Position numbers and translations under genes: made by a program. DNA of 64,000 bases from FEN-1219 sp963744305 (GTDB lineage Bacteria; Pseudomonadota; Gammaproteobacteria; Steroidobacterales; Rariloculaceae): assembly GCA_963744305.1 (NCBI GenBank), contig CAVUTF010000033.1:62001-126000 (forward strand). Direction: 5' to 3'. Below are positions 53,673 through 62,759 of the stretch, in pieces (the stretch's first letter is position 1; each line of letters opens with the position of its first letter). A model generated the notes under the pieces. It was not told the origin of the DNA. It was given only the letters and a program-made list of their open reading frames with translations, and searched no databases.

Positions 53673-53866
53673 GGCCGCGGACTTCGGGAGACCGCGGGAT
53701 GAGCTGTATTTTAGGATGCGCCTTATTAAACAGTCCGCGCGCCGCGGTCAAGTCAACACTTCTAAAGGAAGGCGTCGCGCGCAGCGTCCTTCTGTTTGAC
53801 AGGCGCCGCGTGTTCAAATAGAAGGGCAGCACCAGCTTGGGGGCAACCTAGAATGCGAAAAATGGC

Positions 53867-54139
53867 GTGGCGCTTGGCGGCGCCCGTGGCGCCTGGGAGG
53901 GCGCACGGCCGGCGGCCGAATTCTCCCCGCCCTGCGTTCAGGGTGGTCCTCCGGGAGGCCCGGGCGCGCCGAACGCGCCGCCGACGGCCGAGGACTTCGA
54001 CAATCTGCCGGCCACCCTGGCGTGGACGGGCGCTGATCGCCGGCTCGGCGACACGGACGCGGCCGAAACGGGCGCGGCCAAGCTCACGTTCTTCGACTCA
54101 GCGTATAAACAACAAATGCAGGGCGGGACTCATCCATGA
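53867..54139 (+). CDS. Hypothetical Gly/Pro-rich protein overlapping the next gene
   Basis: Unrecognised protein of 90 residues from GTG 53867, with PCVQGGPPGGPGAPNAPPTA then AEDFDNLPATLAWTGADRRL. There is no signal peptide in this frame; ATG codons at 53854 and 53862 are in another frame, so an N-terminal frameshift is possible. The stop overlaps the ATG of the WEGD gene (ATGA, 54136-54139), which supports translation. It could also be the end of a decayed gene. Confidence 0.35.
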   Translation: MALGGARGAWEGARPAAEFSPPCVQGGPPGGPGAPNAPPTAEDFDNLPATLAWTGADRRLGDTDAAETGAAKLTFFDSAYKQQMQGGTHP

Positions 54140-54981
54140 AACCGATGCGAGATCAGTTTTCCGGCCAGATGAAGGTCGTTGTGGGCACCGCGATCGCGGC
54201 CGGCCTTGCCGTGATCGCGCTCGTCGCGATAAAGATGCCGACGAGCGAAGCGCAATCGGCGACTCAACCCGCTCGAATCGGCGGCCATCCGAACTTGAAC
54301 GGCGTCTGGCAGGCGATCAACACGGCTTACTGGAATCTCGAGGATCACTCGGCCGAAGGGTTGTCCAACTTCTGGCAACTGGGTGCGATCGCCGCGATCC
54401 CCGCCGGGCAGAGCGTGATCGAGGGCGGCACGATTCCGTACCTGCCGGCCGCGCTCGCAAAGCGCGACGAAAACCGCGCCGGCTGGCCCAAGAGCGATCC
54501 CGAGGCCAAGTGCTACATGCCCGGGATTCCGCGCGCGACCTACATGCCGTTTCCGTTCCGCATCGTTCAAGGCGACCGCGACATCTTGTTCGTCTACGAG
54601 TTTGCGAGCGCGAACCGCATTGTTCATATGTCAAATCACCAGGAGCCGCCCGTAGACAGCTGGATGGGCTGGTCGAACGGGCGCTGGGAAGGTGACACAC
54701 TGGTCATCGAGGTCACCGGCAACAACGACCAAACTTGGTTCGATCGCGCGGGCAACCATCATTCGGTAGCGCTCAAAGTAACCGAGCGCTACACGCTGAT
54801 GGGCGACAATCACCTGCAATACGAGGCGACCATCGAGGATCCGGACACCTTCTCGCGGCCCTGGAAAATCTCGATGCCGCTCTACAAGCGCCTGGAGCCG
54901 AACGTGCAGCTGCTCGAGTTCAAATGCGTGGAGTTCTCCGAAGAGCTACTCTATGGCGACTTGACCAAGAAATCCGAATAA
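54136..54981 (+). CDS. Secreted WEGD-family protein
   Basis: Intact exported or membrane-anchored protein of 281 residues. The N-terminal hydrophobic segment is VVVGTAIAAGLAVIALVAIK. Blocks: GGHPNLNGVWQAINTAYWNL, CYMPGIPRATYMPFPFRIVQ, core GWSNGRWEGDTLVIEVTGNN, DQTWFDRAGNHHSVALKVTE and YEATIEDPDTFSRPWKISMP. It closely tracks domain 1 of the broken gene at 19240. A DUF6152 gene follows 30 bp later, the same order as at 19240-21215, so this cassette appears twice. Confidence 0.85.
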   Translation: MKPMRDQFSGQMKVVVGTAIAAGLAVIALVAIKMPTSEAQSATQPARIGGHPNLNGVWQAINTAYWNLEDHSAEGLSNFWQLGAIAAIPAGQSVIEGGTIPYLPAALAKRDENRAGWPKSDPEAKCYMPGIPRATYMPFPFRIVQGDRDILFVYEFASANRIVHMSNHQEPPVDSWMGWSNGRWEGDTLVIEVTGNNDQTWFDRAGNHHSVALKVTERYTLMGDNHLQYEATIEDPDTFSRPWKISMPLYKRLEPNVQLLEFKCVEFSEELLYGDLTKKSE

Positions 54982-55011
54982 ACTATTCGCGACAGGATTG
55001 GAGAGATTGTG

Positions 55012-55431
55012 ATGCGTACCAAACAGTTGAGCGTTGTCGCCGGTGCCCTGCTGCTGTGCGTTCCCACGTTGCCCGTGCTTGCACATCACGCGTTCGCGGC
55101 AGAGTTCGACGCGAATCGTCCGGTCAAGCTCGAAGGCGTCGTCACGAAGATGGAGTGGATCAACCCGCACTCGTGGATTCATATCGACGTGAAGGGCGAT
55201 GACGGCTCGGTGCAAAAGTGGATGATCGAAGGTGGCGCTCCGAACGCTCTGCTGCGCCGCGGCTGGAATCGCGACTCGCTGAAAGCCGGCACTCAGATCT
55301 CGGTACAGGGCTTTCAGGCAAAAGACGGATCGATGCGCGCGAACGGCCGCGACATCACGTTCGCTGATGGCAGCAAGCTCTTCGTCGGCTCCTCCGGCAC
55401 CGGCGCACCGGACGAGCGCCCGGGGCAATAA
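55012..55431 (+). CDS. DUF6152 family secreted protein
   Basis: Intact exported protein of 139 residues and unknown function. ATG 55012 has GGAGAG 7 bases upstream. The signal peptide ends CVPTLPVLA; the mature protein would start HHAFAAEFD. Family blocks: LEGVVTKMEWINPHSWIHID, WMIEGGAPNALLRRGWNRDS and ISVQGFQAKDGSMRANGRDI. It is the cleanest standalone DUF6152 here and ends before a palindrome. It is probably co-transcribed with the 54136 gene. Confidence 0.9.
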   Translation: MRTKQLSVVAGALLLCVPTLPVLAHHAFAAEFDANRPVKLEGVVTKMEWINPHSWIHIDVKGDDGSVQKWMIEGGAPNALLRRGWNRDSLKAGTQISVQGFQAKDGSMRANGRDITFADGSKLFVGSSGTGAPDERPGQ

Positions 55432-55447
55432 CGGGCACCCAAATCGA

Positions 55448-55478
55448 ATCGGGGTCAGGCACCGTGCCTGACCCCGAT
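55448..55478. repeat. 31-bp near-perfect palindrome with GTCAGGCACCGT core
   Basis: ATCGGGGTCAGGCAC (55448-55462) and GTGCCTGACCCCGAT (55464-55478) are exact complements around one base. It lies between convergent DUF6152 and sugar dehydrogenase genes, so it may stop both transcripts, though it has no T-tract. The core GTCAGGCACCGT recurs at 61396-61407. Confidence 0.7.
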
Positions 55479-55483
55479 CTTGT

Positions 55484-56740
55484 CTAAGGGGCTGGCTCGA
55501 TGCGCAGCAGCGCGCCGTCGTCCTCGTCGGTGATCACGTACAGCAGCCCGTCGGGGCCTTGGCGCACGTCGCGAATGCGTTGGTGCAGATCCGATAGCAG
55601 GCGCTCGCGGCGCAGGTCCTCGAGCATGTCGCTGAGCACGACGCGCTCGAGACCGCCGGTGCGCGGAATCTCGCCGATGCGCGCACTGCCGACGAACAGA
55701 TTACCCTTCCACGCGGGGAAGCGATCGCCCGTGTAGACCGCGAGTCCGGTCGGCGCGATCGACGGCAGCCAGAGAATCTGCGGCTGCTCGATGCCCTCGC
55801 CCACGGGACTCACCGTGTAACGCGGTCCGTTGTAATTGCGTCCGAAGCTGTACTTCGGCCAACCGTAGTTGCGCCCCGGCAGTATCAGATTGACCTCGTC
55901 GCCGCCGTTCGGCCCGTGCTCGGCCGCGAGCACGGCGCCCGACGGGTGCACGGTCAAGCCGAGCTGGTCGCGATGGCCGATCGAGAACACTTGCGGCTTC
56001 GCGGCCGCATGGCTCGCGAACGGGTTGTCGTCCGGAGCCGAGCCGTCGTCGCGCAAGCGCAAGACCTTGCCGTAAACGCTGGCCGGATCCTGCGCGGCTT
56101 CGCCGAACGGCGCGCCGGTCGTGACGTACATTATTCGATCCGGACCGAACGCAAGCCGCGAGCCGCTCCCTCCGTTCGCAATATCTGCGACGTAGAGATC
56201 CTTCACGTCCGTGAGCGCCTTGCCGTCGAACACGCCGCGCGCGACCGCGAGCGCGGTCTGGCGTTGCGCGGGCGGCAGCGCCGCCTGGTCACCCGGCCCG
56301 GGCTTGTTGTACGTGAAATAGACGAAGCGGTTCTGCGCGAATTGCGGATGCACGACCACGTCGAAAAGGCCGACATTGCGCACAGGTCCGGGCGCGGGTG
56401 CGCCGCTGATCGGCTCCGGATCGAGTGCCGGCACAGCGTCGTTCGCGGCGTTATGGACCAGGCGTAGGCGCGCTCCGCGCTCGCTGATCAGCGCATCGCC
56501 GTTCGGCAAGAACGCCAGAGAGAACGGATGCGGCAAACCGCGCGCGACGATGCTCACGCGGATTCCGTGCTGCTCGGCGGTATCGAATACGTATGGCTCG
56601 TTCCGCAGCACGACCGGCGCCACGCCCAAGTCGGGCTGCTGCTGCGCAAACACAGCGGCGCCGGTCGCCGCCAACACGACTGCGGCGCAAGCGGCCGCTT
56701 TCACTGCGCGCACGCTGCGCGCGCGATTCCAATATGACAT
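55484..56740 (-). CDS. PQQ-dependent sugar dehydrogenase (soluble GDH/YliI type)
   Basis: Exported six-bladed propeller quinoprotein of 418 residues that would oxidise aldose sugars or related compounds. The signal peptide ends AATGAAVFAQQ. Motifs: GLPHPFSLAFLPNGDALISE, VHPQFAQNRFVYFTYNK, GSGSRLAFGPDRIMYVTTG, GHRDQLGLTVHPSGAVLAAE and HGPNGGDEVNLILPGRNYGW. This fold is unrelated to the eight-bladed quinoproteins in the window. It is the last gene of the minus-strand operon starting at 62609, 18 bp after its neighbour. Confidence 0.94.
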   Translation of the reverse strand: MSYWNRARSVRAVKAAACAAVVLAATGAAVFAQQQPDLGVAPVVLRNEPYVFDTAEQHGIRVSIVARGLPHPFSLAFLPNGDALISERGARLRLVHNAANDAVPALDPEPISGAPAPGPVRNVGLFDVVVHPQFAQNRFVYFTYNKPGPGDQAALPPAQRQTALAVARGVFDGKALTDVKDLYVADIANGGSGSRLAFGPDRIMYVTTGAPFGEAAQDPASVYGKVLRLRDDGSAPDDNPFASHAAAKPQVFSIGHRDQLGLTVHPSGAVLAAEHGPNGGDEVNLILPGRNYGWPKYSFGRNYNGPRYTVSPVGEGIEQPQILWLPSIAPTGLAVYTGDRFPAWKGNLFVGSARIGEIPRTGGLERVVLSDMLEDLRRERLLSDLHQRIRDVRQGPDGLLYVITDEDDGALLRIEPAP

Positions 56741-56758
56741 GTGATATTTACCTCTTCG

Positions 56759-57706
56759 TTATTCCCAGCCGGTCTGCGACAGATGGTCCGCACGGAACCC
56801 CATCGCCTCGATCTCGTGGAGCTTACCGCCGCTCACCTTATAGATATGTGCCGCCGGTAGGTCGAAGGCATCGAAAGGCAGGTCGAGCTTCGGAAGCTCG
56901 GGAACGCCCTTGATCACGACGAACTTCTGCGCCATCGAATGCCGGAAATGCGACAGGCCGAACACGAGACCCGTCTCCACGTCCGCGATCTCCACCCGGC
57001 GATTGTCGATCGTGTCGATGTACGCCATCGAGCCCGTGTCGAGCTGCGCGGCGCAGCCCATGGCGCCCATCGTGCCGAGACCGGGCGTCGCGGGTGGCGG
57101 ATTGCCAGTGGTCTGCATGCCGTTCTCGCGGCGCACGCAGTCGTCGGCGAACGGCGCGAGGCGGCCGTTGTTGTCGTCGAGCGCGTCATAGTAAGACGCG
57201 CCTATCTTGAGCATCTCCTCGCGCGTGTTGCGTTGCGCTGCCGGCACCGCCGCCGCGAACGCGGCCCTCGGCGTTTGCAGATTCGGCAGGTTGCGTTCCC
57301 CTAAGCCGCGCGCGATCAAATGCTCGGCTTCGGTGATCTTGCCGTCCTGCACCTTCAGGCGAAGCGCGAGCTCGACCGGCTTGCCGGCCTCCTGCAGCAC
57401 ACCGAGGAAGCCGACCTGCTGGGAGACCGGGTCCGGCACGTAGATTTTGAACGTCGTGGGAACAGCCGACGCCGTCTTCCAAAGACCTTCGCCGACTTTC
57501 GTCGCCGTCACGTTCTCGACGAGCTTTGCGTTCGCCGCAATCGGTACGCGGGCGGGATCGTGCGCGACGAGCGCGGCGAGATAGGAATCCACGAGCCCGC
57601 TCAGGCACGCTCGGTCGCAGCTCGCCGTGCGTTGCTGCGCCCACGACGCTGCCGCGGCGCCCACGAGCACCACCGCACTCGCGCGCCACGAGGTCGTTAC
57701 TCTCAT
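56759..57706 (-). CDS. Secreted hypothetical protein, possibly NTF2-like
   Basis: Exported protein of 315 residues. The signal peptide ends AAAASWAQQ. It has CDRACLSGLVDSYLAALVAH, then AENVTATKVGEGLWKTAS-like, and later MLKIGASYYDALDDNNGRLA, PFADDCVRRENGMQTTGN and IDTIDNRRVEIADVETGL. Two halves of this pattern resemble tandem SnoaL/NTF2-like domains, a fold for small-molecule binding or isomerisation. ATGA overlap joins it to the VOC gene upstream. It lies in a six-gene operon with two quinoproteins. I do not recognise a named function. Confidence 0.72.
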   Translation of the reverse strand: MRVTTSWRASAVVLVGAAAASWAQQRTASCDRACLSGLVDSYLAALVAHDPARVPIAANAKLVENVTATKVGEGLWKTASAVPTTFKIYVPDPVSQQVGFLGVLQEAGKPVELALRLKVQDGKITEAEHLIARGLGERNLPNLQTPRAAFAAAVPAAQRNTREEMLKIGASYYDALDDNNGRLAPFADDCVRRENGMQTTGNPPPATPGLGTMGAMGCAAQLDTGSMAYIDTIDNRRVEIADVETGLVFGLSHFRHSMAQKFVVIKGVPELPKLDLPFDAFDLPAAHIYKVSGGKLHEIEAMGFRADHLSQTGWE

Positions 57707-58611
57707 TGTTGCGAGCCCTCTCGCGCCCGCCTGCTTGCCCCTGTCTCTGCGAAGTAGTTGGTGATCCCGTCCGGATCGTCGAGCCAGATCGTGCGCAGCG
57801 AGCCCGCGGAACCCGACAACGGATTGTCGATCGTCACGCCCTCGGACTCGGCGAGCGCGGCGACGACATCGACGTTCGACACGACGTATTGAATTCCGCC
57901 GCTGCCGGTATCCGCCGGCAGCGCCCCGAAGCTGCGCAGGTTGATCGTGGTGGTACCGTGCCGGAACGGATATTTCGTCGTCCCGAACAACGCGTCGGGC
58001 GCCGGCGGCAGCTCTTCCAGGCCGACGAAGTCGCGATAGAACGCGCGGCTGCGCGCAAGGTCAGAAACGGTCACACCGACCTCGATCTGCGCAAGGACGT
58101 CGGCCGAGGCGCCAGGTACGACGACGAGCTCGACGGGCTGGCCATCGGGATCGTTCACGAGCGCGACCTTGCGCTTCGAGTCGGCCACGGAACGAAACGC
58201 CGGCTCGGAAAGCCCGTGCGCGCGGAAACGCTCGGAGAGCGCCGCTTCGTCGGCGAAGAACAAGGTGACCAAACGCACGCCCGTTGCGTCGCGGACGCCG
58301 CCCGGTTGGTAAGTGCGATCGGCGACGCGCCCCGTGAGCTTGAGCTCGGACCCTCCGGCCTGAAAGCGCGCGACGCCGCCGGTGCCGTCGGGCCGCACGT
58401 TCAGCGTTTGGAGCTGCTTCAAGCCGAGCACGTCGCCGTAGAACTCGAACATCTTCTCGCGATCGACAGTGTGGCGCCGGAACACGTTCATGGACGGCTG
58501 CCAGAGCGTGGCCCCGACCGGCGACGCCGAATCGCCGGACGCCGTGATCGCGGCAACCAGCAATGCAGCTGCCAAGAAGATTCGATGAAATCGATGCTTG
58601 ATGTTCGACAT
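57703..58611 (-). CDS. Secreted VOC family protein (two glyoxalase-like modules)
   Basis: Exported protein of 302 residues with two vicinal oxygen chelate modules. The signal peptide is FHRIFLAAALLVAAITASGD. Module 1: REKMFEFYGDVLGLKQLQTL; module 2: VGVTVSDLARSRAFYRDFVG, ending WLDDPDGITNYFAE. VOC proteins include ring-cleavage dioxygenases, glyoxalases and binding proteins; a periplasmic location is unusual. Metal ligands cannot be assigned surely. ATG 58611 is chosen over GTG 58626. It is 32 bp downstream of the MBL gene. Confidence 0.87.
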   Translation of the reverse strand: MSNIKHRFHRIFLAAALLVAAITASGDSASPVGATLWQPSMNVFRRHTVDREKMFEFYGDVLGLKQLQTLNVRPDGTGGVARFQAGGSELKLTGRVADRTYQPGGVRDATGVRLVTLFFADEAALSERFRAHGLSEPAFRSVADSKRKVALVNDPDGQPVELVVVPGASADVLAQIEVGVTVSDLARSRAFYRDFVGLEELPPAPDALFGTTKYPFRHGTTTINLRSFGALPADTGSGGIQYVVSNVDVVAALAESEGVTIDNPLSGSAGSLRTIWLDDPDGITNYFAETGASRRAREGSQQ

Positions 58612-58643
58612 TTCCGCCCCCTGCACCTATCAGCAATAACGTC

Positions 58644-59611
58644 TCATTGAGCCACGCTCGCGAGCGCAGCTTGCGCGCACTCGTTTGCAACCGTGAGATA
58701 CCGACGCACGGAGTCCGCGCCGACGACATACGGGTGCGCGTCTCCGGACTTGCGCGCCGCGAGCTTCGGCAGCTTGACCTTCGTGCCATCGTAGTCGGTG
58801 TGATTCGACAGCAGCACGTCCGCGCCGGCCGCCGCCGCAATGTCGCGCATGCGCGCGGCAGACGCGGCATAGGCCTTGAAGCGCTCGGGCTCGGGGCCGA
58901 AGTTGAACAATGTGCCGCCCCACAGCGCGCCTACGTGCGCGCGCCCGCCGTCGCGCAACGGGATCAGCGTCGACACGGTGCCGTTCGTGTGCCCCGGCGT
59001 GAGGTACATCGTGAGCGTCGTGTCGCCGAGCGTGAGCTTCTGGCCGTCGGTGATTTCCATGTCGCGGCGCGGCTTCCAGGGCGGATTGTCGCGCTCGAGC
59101 ATGTCCCAGTCCGCAGCACTCATCAGGAGCCGTGCGCCGAAGCGTTCCTGCAGAAGCTTCGCACCGCCGGCGTGGTCGAGATGGCCGTGGCTGATCAGGA
59201 CGTACTCGATGTCGGCCGGATCCATGCCGAGCTTGCGCAAGCCATCGACGACCTCGTCCTCGACCGAATAGTCGAAGAGCGGATCGATGACGATGATGCC
59301 TGCGCTCGTGCGGACCGCCCAGGCCGTGAACTCCGTCATGCCGACGAAATAGAAGTTGTCGAACACTTTCGCGGGCTCCGCGTGCCACGACTCGCGCGGC
59401 GGCGTCGGCGGAGGCGGCCGACGCGGATCGGCGGCCGCCACGGCGGCGGCCGCAGCCGGGCCGGGGCAGAGCCGGTCGACCATCGCGGCGTGCTCGCCCG
59501 CCGGCGGCGCGAGCGGCCGCGATGTGCCGTTCGACGGCCGGGTTCGGCGATTGAGCGAAGACGGCGCCAGCGAGACGTCACCGCGACGAAGCCGAAGACG
59601 AACGCTTTCAT
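58644..59611 (-). CDS. Secreted MBL-fold metallo-hydrolase, subclass B3-like (frameshifted near N-terminus)
   Basis: Metallo-beta-lactamase-fold hydrolase of about 322 codons. ATG 59611 starts MKAFVFGFVAVTS, likely the signal peptide, but the frame shifts near 59570; the rest is in the frame that opens at 59633. The metal site is ISHGHLDHAGGAKLL, LTPGHTNGTVSTLIPL and LLSNHTDYDG, the pattern of subclass B3-like enzymes. It follows the quinoprotein by 28 bp in the operon. Beta-lactamase activity is not implied; hydrolysis of a lactone or ester product of the quinoprotein is one idea. Confidence 0.85.
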
Positions 59612-59639
59612 CTATGCAACTCCCCCGCGCCAACCCGCC

Positions 59640-61376
59640 TCATGGCAGTGCGAACACGAAGATTTCCGCAGCGCCGGCATCCGATGGCAACTCGGGCGTG
59701 ACGCGCCGCGTTGCCATCGCGACGAGCGAGGCGCCCGTCGTGACCGCGACGTATTGCTTGCCGTCGACTGCGAACGTGACGGGGAAACCGCTGACCGGCG
59801 TCGCCCAAATTCGTCTCCCAAAGCACGGCGCCGGTCGTGTCATCGAATGCCTTGAAATTGCCCGCCGCGTCGCCGCCGAACACGAGGCCGCCGCCCGTGG
59901 CCGCGAGCGACATCATTCCGCTGCGCTGCTCGTGCTTCCACCGCGTGGCGCCGGTTTCGGCGGAGACAGCCCACACGCTGCCGACCTTGTCCGTGCCGGG
60001 CGCGATGAGGGGCTCGCTCTGGAATCCGTAGACGAGCTTCGGGTCGCGCTCGCCGGTTTGCACCGTGGCTTTCATGCACATGTTCTGCATCGGCATGTAC
60101 ATCGCGTTGGTGCGCGGGCTGTACGCGCCCGCCGGCCAGTTCTTACCGCCGTTGGTGCCGGGACACACCGTGAGCTCGTGACCCGCGTGTGTGAACAGCA
60201 GGTTCGGGATTCACGGTGACCTTGCCAGTCGCGCCGTCGATGCTGCTCACGACATTCTGCGTCACGGTTGGCCGTGCCCAGAGAAACTCGCCGGTCTCCC
60301 GATCGAGCGTGTAGACGATCCCGGTCTTGCCGGGAACGCCCGTGATCACCTTGCGGCGCTCGCCGCGGCGCACGCGCGGGTTGATCCACGCAACCTCGTC
60401 GGCGTCGGGTGCGACCGCAGTGTCGACGAGCAGCCGCTCGAACGGGTGATCGAGGTCCCAATGATCGTTGAGATGCTGGTAGTACCAGACGATGCGGCCC
60501 GTGTCGGCGTCGAGCGCGAGCGTCGAGTTGTGATAAAGGTGCTGCTTGTCGTTGCCGCCCAGGATGAACTTCGGGGCCGGGATCGTTACCGACGTGCCGA
60601 TGTAGATGCGATCGAGCCCGGGATCGTAGCTCGGCACCATCCATGTGCCGACATGCCAGCGCTGCTCCATCGGCACGTTGCCCCAGCTCTCATCGCCGGG
60701 CTCGCCCGGCCGCGGAATCGTACGCGTGCGCCAGAGCTCCTTGCCGGTGGCCGCATCATGCGCCGTGATCACGCACGACTCGTGAGTGGCGGCCGGCTGA
60801 CACTGGCGCCCCGTGATCACCTTGCCGTTTGCGACGATTGGTCCCGAGCTCGCGCGCGCGGGCAGCGTCGCCTCGAGCACGGGCGTCTCCCACACGAGCT
60901 TGCCGGTGCGCGCATCGAGCGCGTACATCTGGTTGTCCGAGCTCGCATCGATCAGGGTCGTTCCCCAGATCGCGATATTGCGGTTCGTGCCTCCCTGGAC
61001 GCCCTCCGGAAGCGTGCGCTTGTACTCCCACAGGAGCTCGCCTGACTTCGCGTCGAACGCCTGGATGTAGTCGCCGCGGTTCGGCACGTACATCACGCCG
61101 TCGTAGACGAGCGGCGTGGACTCCTGGATGCCCTCGCCCATCGCATGCGTCCACACGCGCGTGAGACCGCCCGACGTTGCGCTTGTTGATTTGATCGAGC
61201 GGACTGTAGCCCCAACCGTCGAGCGTGCGCCGCCACATCAGCCAATTCGCTGGATCGGGCTTCTGCAGCATCGCATCCGTGACCGGGACGAAAGAACGCT
61301 CGTCATCTGCGCTCGCAGGCATCGCAGCCGCCAACACCAACGCTGCCGGCAGTACTCGTAACAGATCAGAGCTCAT
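59640..61376 (-). CDS. PQQ-dependent dehydrogenase (methanol/ethanol dehydrogenase type), frameshifted
   Basis: Exported quinoprotein of about 579 codons. The signal peptide ends LAAAMPASADD. Blocks: VTDAMLQKPDPANWLMWRRT, STPLVYDGVMYVPNRGDYIQ, ASSGPIVANGKVITGRQCQP, LYHNSTLALDADTGRIVWYY, NDHWDLDHPFERLLVDTAVA. Frames break near 61170, 60200 and 59810; neighbouring frames continue CPGTNGGKNWPAGAYSP and FAVDGKQYVAVTTGASLVA to IFVFALP. It is the third member of the type at 14226 and 17353, with the same D-x-D active-site segment. It is second in the minus operon after the DUF6152-WEGD fusion. Confidence 0.86.
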
Positions 61377-61390
61377 TTATTCCCCCAAGG

Positions 61391-61410
61391 ACGGTGTCAG
61401 GCACCGTTTT
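61391..61410 (+). repeat. Hairpin with GTCAGGCACCGT core
   Basis: ACGGTG / CACCGT arms (61391-61396, 61402-61407) flank TCAGG, then TTTTG follows on the plus strand. It lies in the 48-bp gap between two minus-strand operon genes. It shares GTCAGGCACCGT with the palindrome at 55454-55465, so it is likely a dispersed repeat. It resembles a weak plus-strand terminator, but no plus gene ends there. Confidence 0.5.
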
Positions 61411-61424
61411 GTTGCTTTCGGTGA

Positions 61425-62609
61425 TCAGTCCCAGAACTTCCACCACGGCTTCGCCGGAGGCGCCGGCACGTCCGGCGCGTCGGCCGTCGCTGACGCTTCT
61501 TGGCCGGCGCGCGAGTAGTCGACGAACGTGAGCTCGGTGCACTTGTCCGGCGCGTATGGCAAGTCGGCCACGCCGATCGTGTCGGAGCCCGTGTACTGTC
61601 CGACGATGTTCACGGGATCCTCCGCGGTGTAGCTGCGCGTGATCTGCATCGTCTCCGGGTTCAGGGAGAACCGCTCGACGACGCGCAGTTGAGCGCTGTT
61701 CATGATCGGCGGCGACAAGACACCGGGCGCGAACCCGACCGTGTCGACGATCAACACGTCGTTTTCCCAGCGGCCGATCGAGTGCCCCGCGCGGCTCGGC
61801 GCGACGTTGGCCGGGTGCTCCGTCATGTCCATGTGGATCGTCCGCGTGAAACCGAGCTGGCCGTACTGCAACGTGATCGTGTCGCCGCCCTGCGTGATTC
61901 GGTTCACCGGGCCGTCGAAGGTCCAGTCGAACAGGATGCTCGTGGTCTCGCAGCGCATCCGGGGGTTCTCGGTGGTGTACGTGTCGAACGCGTCGGCTGC
62001 CGCCTTGCCGGCCTCCGTGTACTGCACATCGCGCGTGCGGTACTGGCGCGCGTTTGCTTCGGTCTCTTCGCCCGGTCGAAAACTCTCGGCTTCGCTGAGC
62101 GGCACGAGCGCGCCGCCGCGCCCGCGCGGATCCGTCATGACGAGCTGCTCGGGCGCCCAGTCGCCCGAAATGTTCGGCTCGCCGCTCGGCAGGCGCGCCG
62201 GCCGCGCTATCGGCTGCACCGGCGCCGGAGCTTTCGCGAGCTGGCCGTAGCGATCGGCGCTCGTGCCGTCGGCGAACACGATCGTGGAGAGATAGCACGA
62301 ATTCGGGTCATCGCGATCGGGCGCGCCCGTGATCGTGACCTCCTCGCCGTTCTTGAACAGCTCGGGCGACCAGCCCGAGCGGCGCAGCACGGTGGCCGCT
62401 CGCATCTCGCAGCGCCAGTTCGCCGTCTGCCCGTCTTCTTTGGTGACGGTGAGATACAGCCAGGAATGCGGATTCACGAAGTCGACGCCGGTGACCGTGC
62501 CTTTGATCGCGACTTCGCCGTTGCGGTCGAAGTTGCCGAAGCCGTGATGCGCCAATGCCGCGCTAGCGAGCAATGCAACCGCCGCAGAAACGCTGACAGC
62601 TCGAATCAT
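61425..62609 (-). CDS. DUF6152-WEGD fusion protein, secreted
   Basis: Intact two-domain exported protein of 394 residues. ATG 62609 has GGGAG 6 bases upstream. The signal peptide ends LLASAALA; mature start HHGFGNFDRNG. Domain 1 is DUF6152 (IKGTVTGVDFVNPHSWLYLT; WRCEMRAATVLRRSGWSP; SCYLSTIVFADGTSADRYG). A linker leads to domain 2 with LPSGEPNISGDWAPEQLVMT, CETTSILFDWTF and the core GHSIGRWENDVLIVDTVGFA. It ends with a Pro/Ala-rich tail (PPAKPWWKFWD). It is the best proof of the fusion because the frame is unbroken. It heads the minus operon to 55484. Confidence 0.88.
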   Translation of the reverse strand: MIRAVSVSAAVALLASAALAHHGFGNFDRNGEVAIKGTVTGVDFVNPHSWLYLTVTKEDGQTANWRCEMRAATVLRRSGWSPELFKNGEEVTITGAPDRDDPNSCYLSTIVFADGTSADRYGQLAKAPAPVQPIARPARLPSGEPNISGDWAPEQLVMTDPRGRGGALVPLSEAESFRPGEETEANARQYRTRDVQYTEAGKAAADAFDTYTTENPRMRCETTSILFDWTFDGPVNRITQGGDTITLQYGQLGFTRTIHMDMTEHPANVAPSRAGHSIGRWENDVLIVDTVGFAPGVLSPPIMNSAQLRVVERFSLNPETMQITRSYTAEDPVNIVGQYTGSDTIGVADLPYAPDKCTELTFVDYSRAGQEASATADAPDVPAPPAKPWWKFWD

Positions 62610-62759
62610 CGCCCGCTCCCTTGGCAGATTGGCCGCGTTCCATAGTAACAAACAACCCGCGGGCCAACCTGCGCTTTCGCCGCTCGAGCGGAGGCGTGTT
62701 GGGCACCTGATATCATGCGGCGCCATGGCGATGTGTCGCGGTCCGGAGGGCAGGAAGTG

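Noticed and set aside
57526..58650. 374-residue plus-strand ORF opposite the VOC gene
   Set aside because: Shadow frame without motifs; the VOC and NTF2-like genes are coupled on the other strand.
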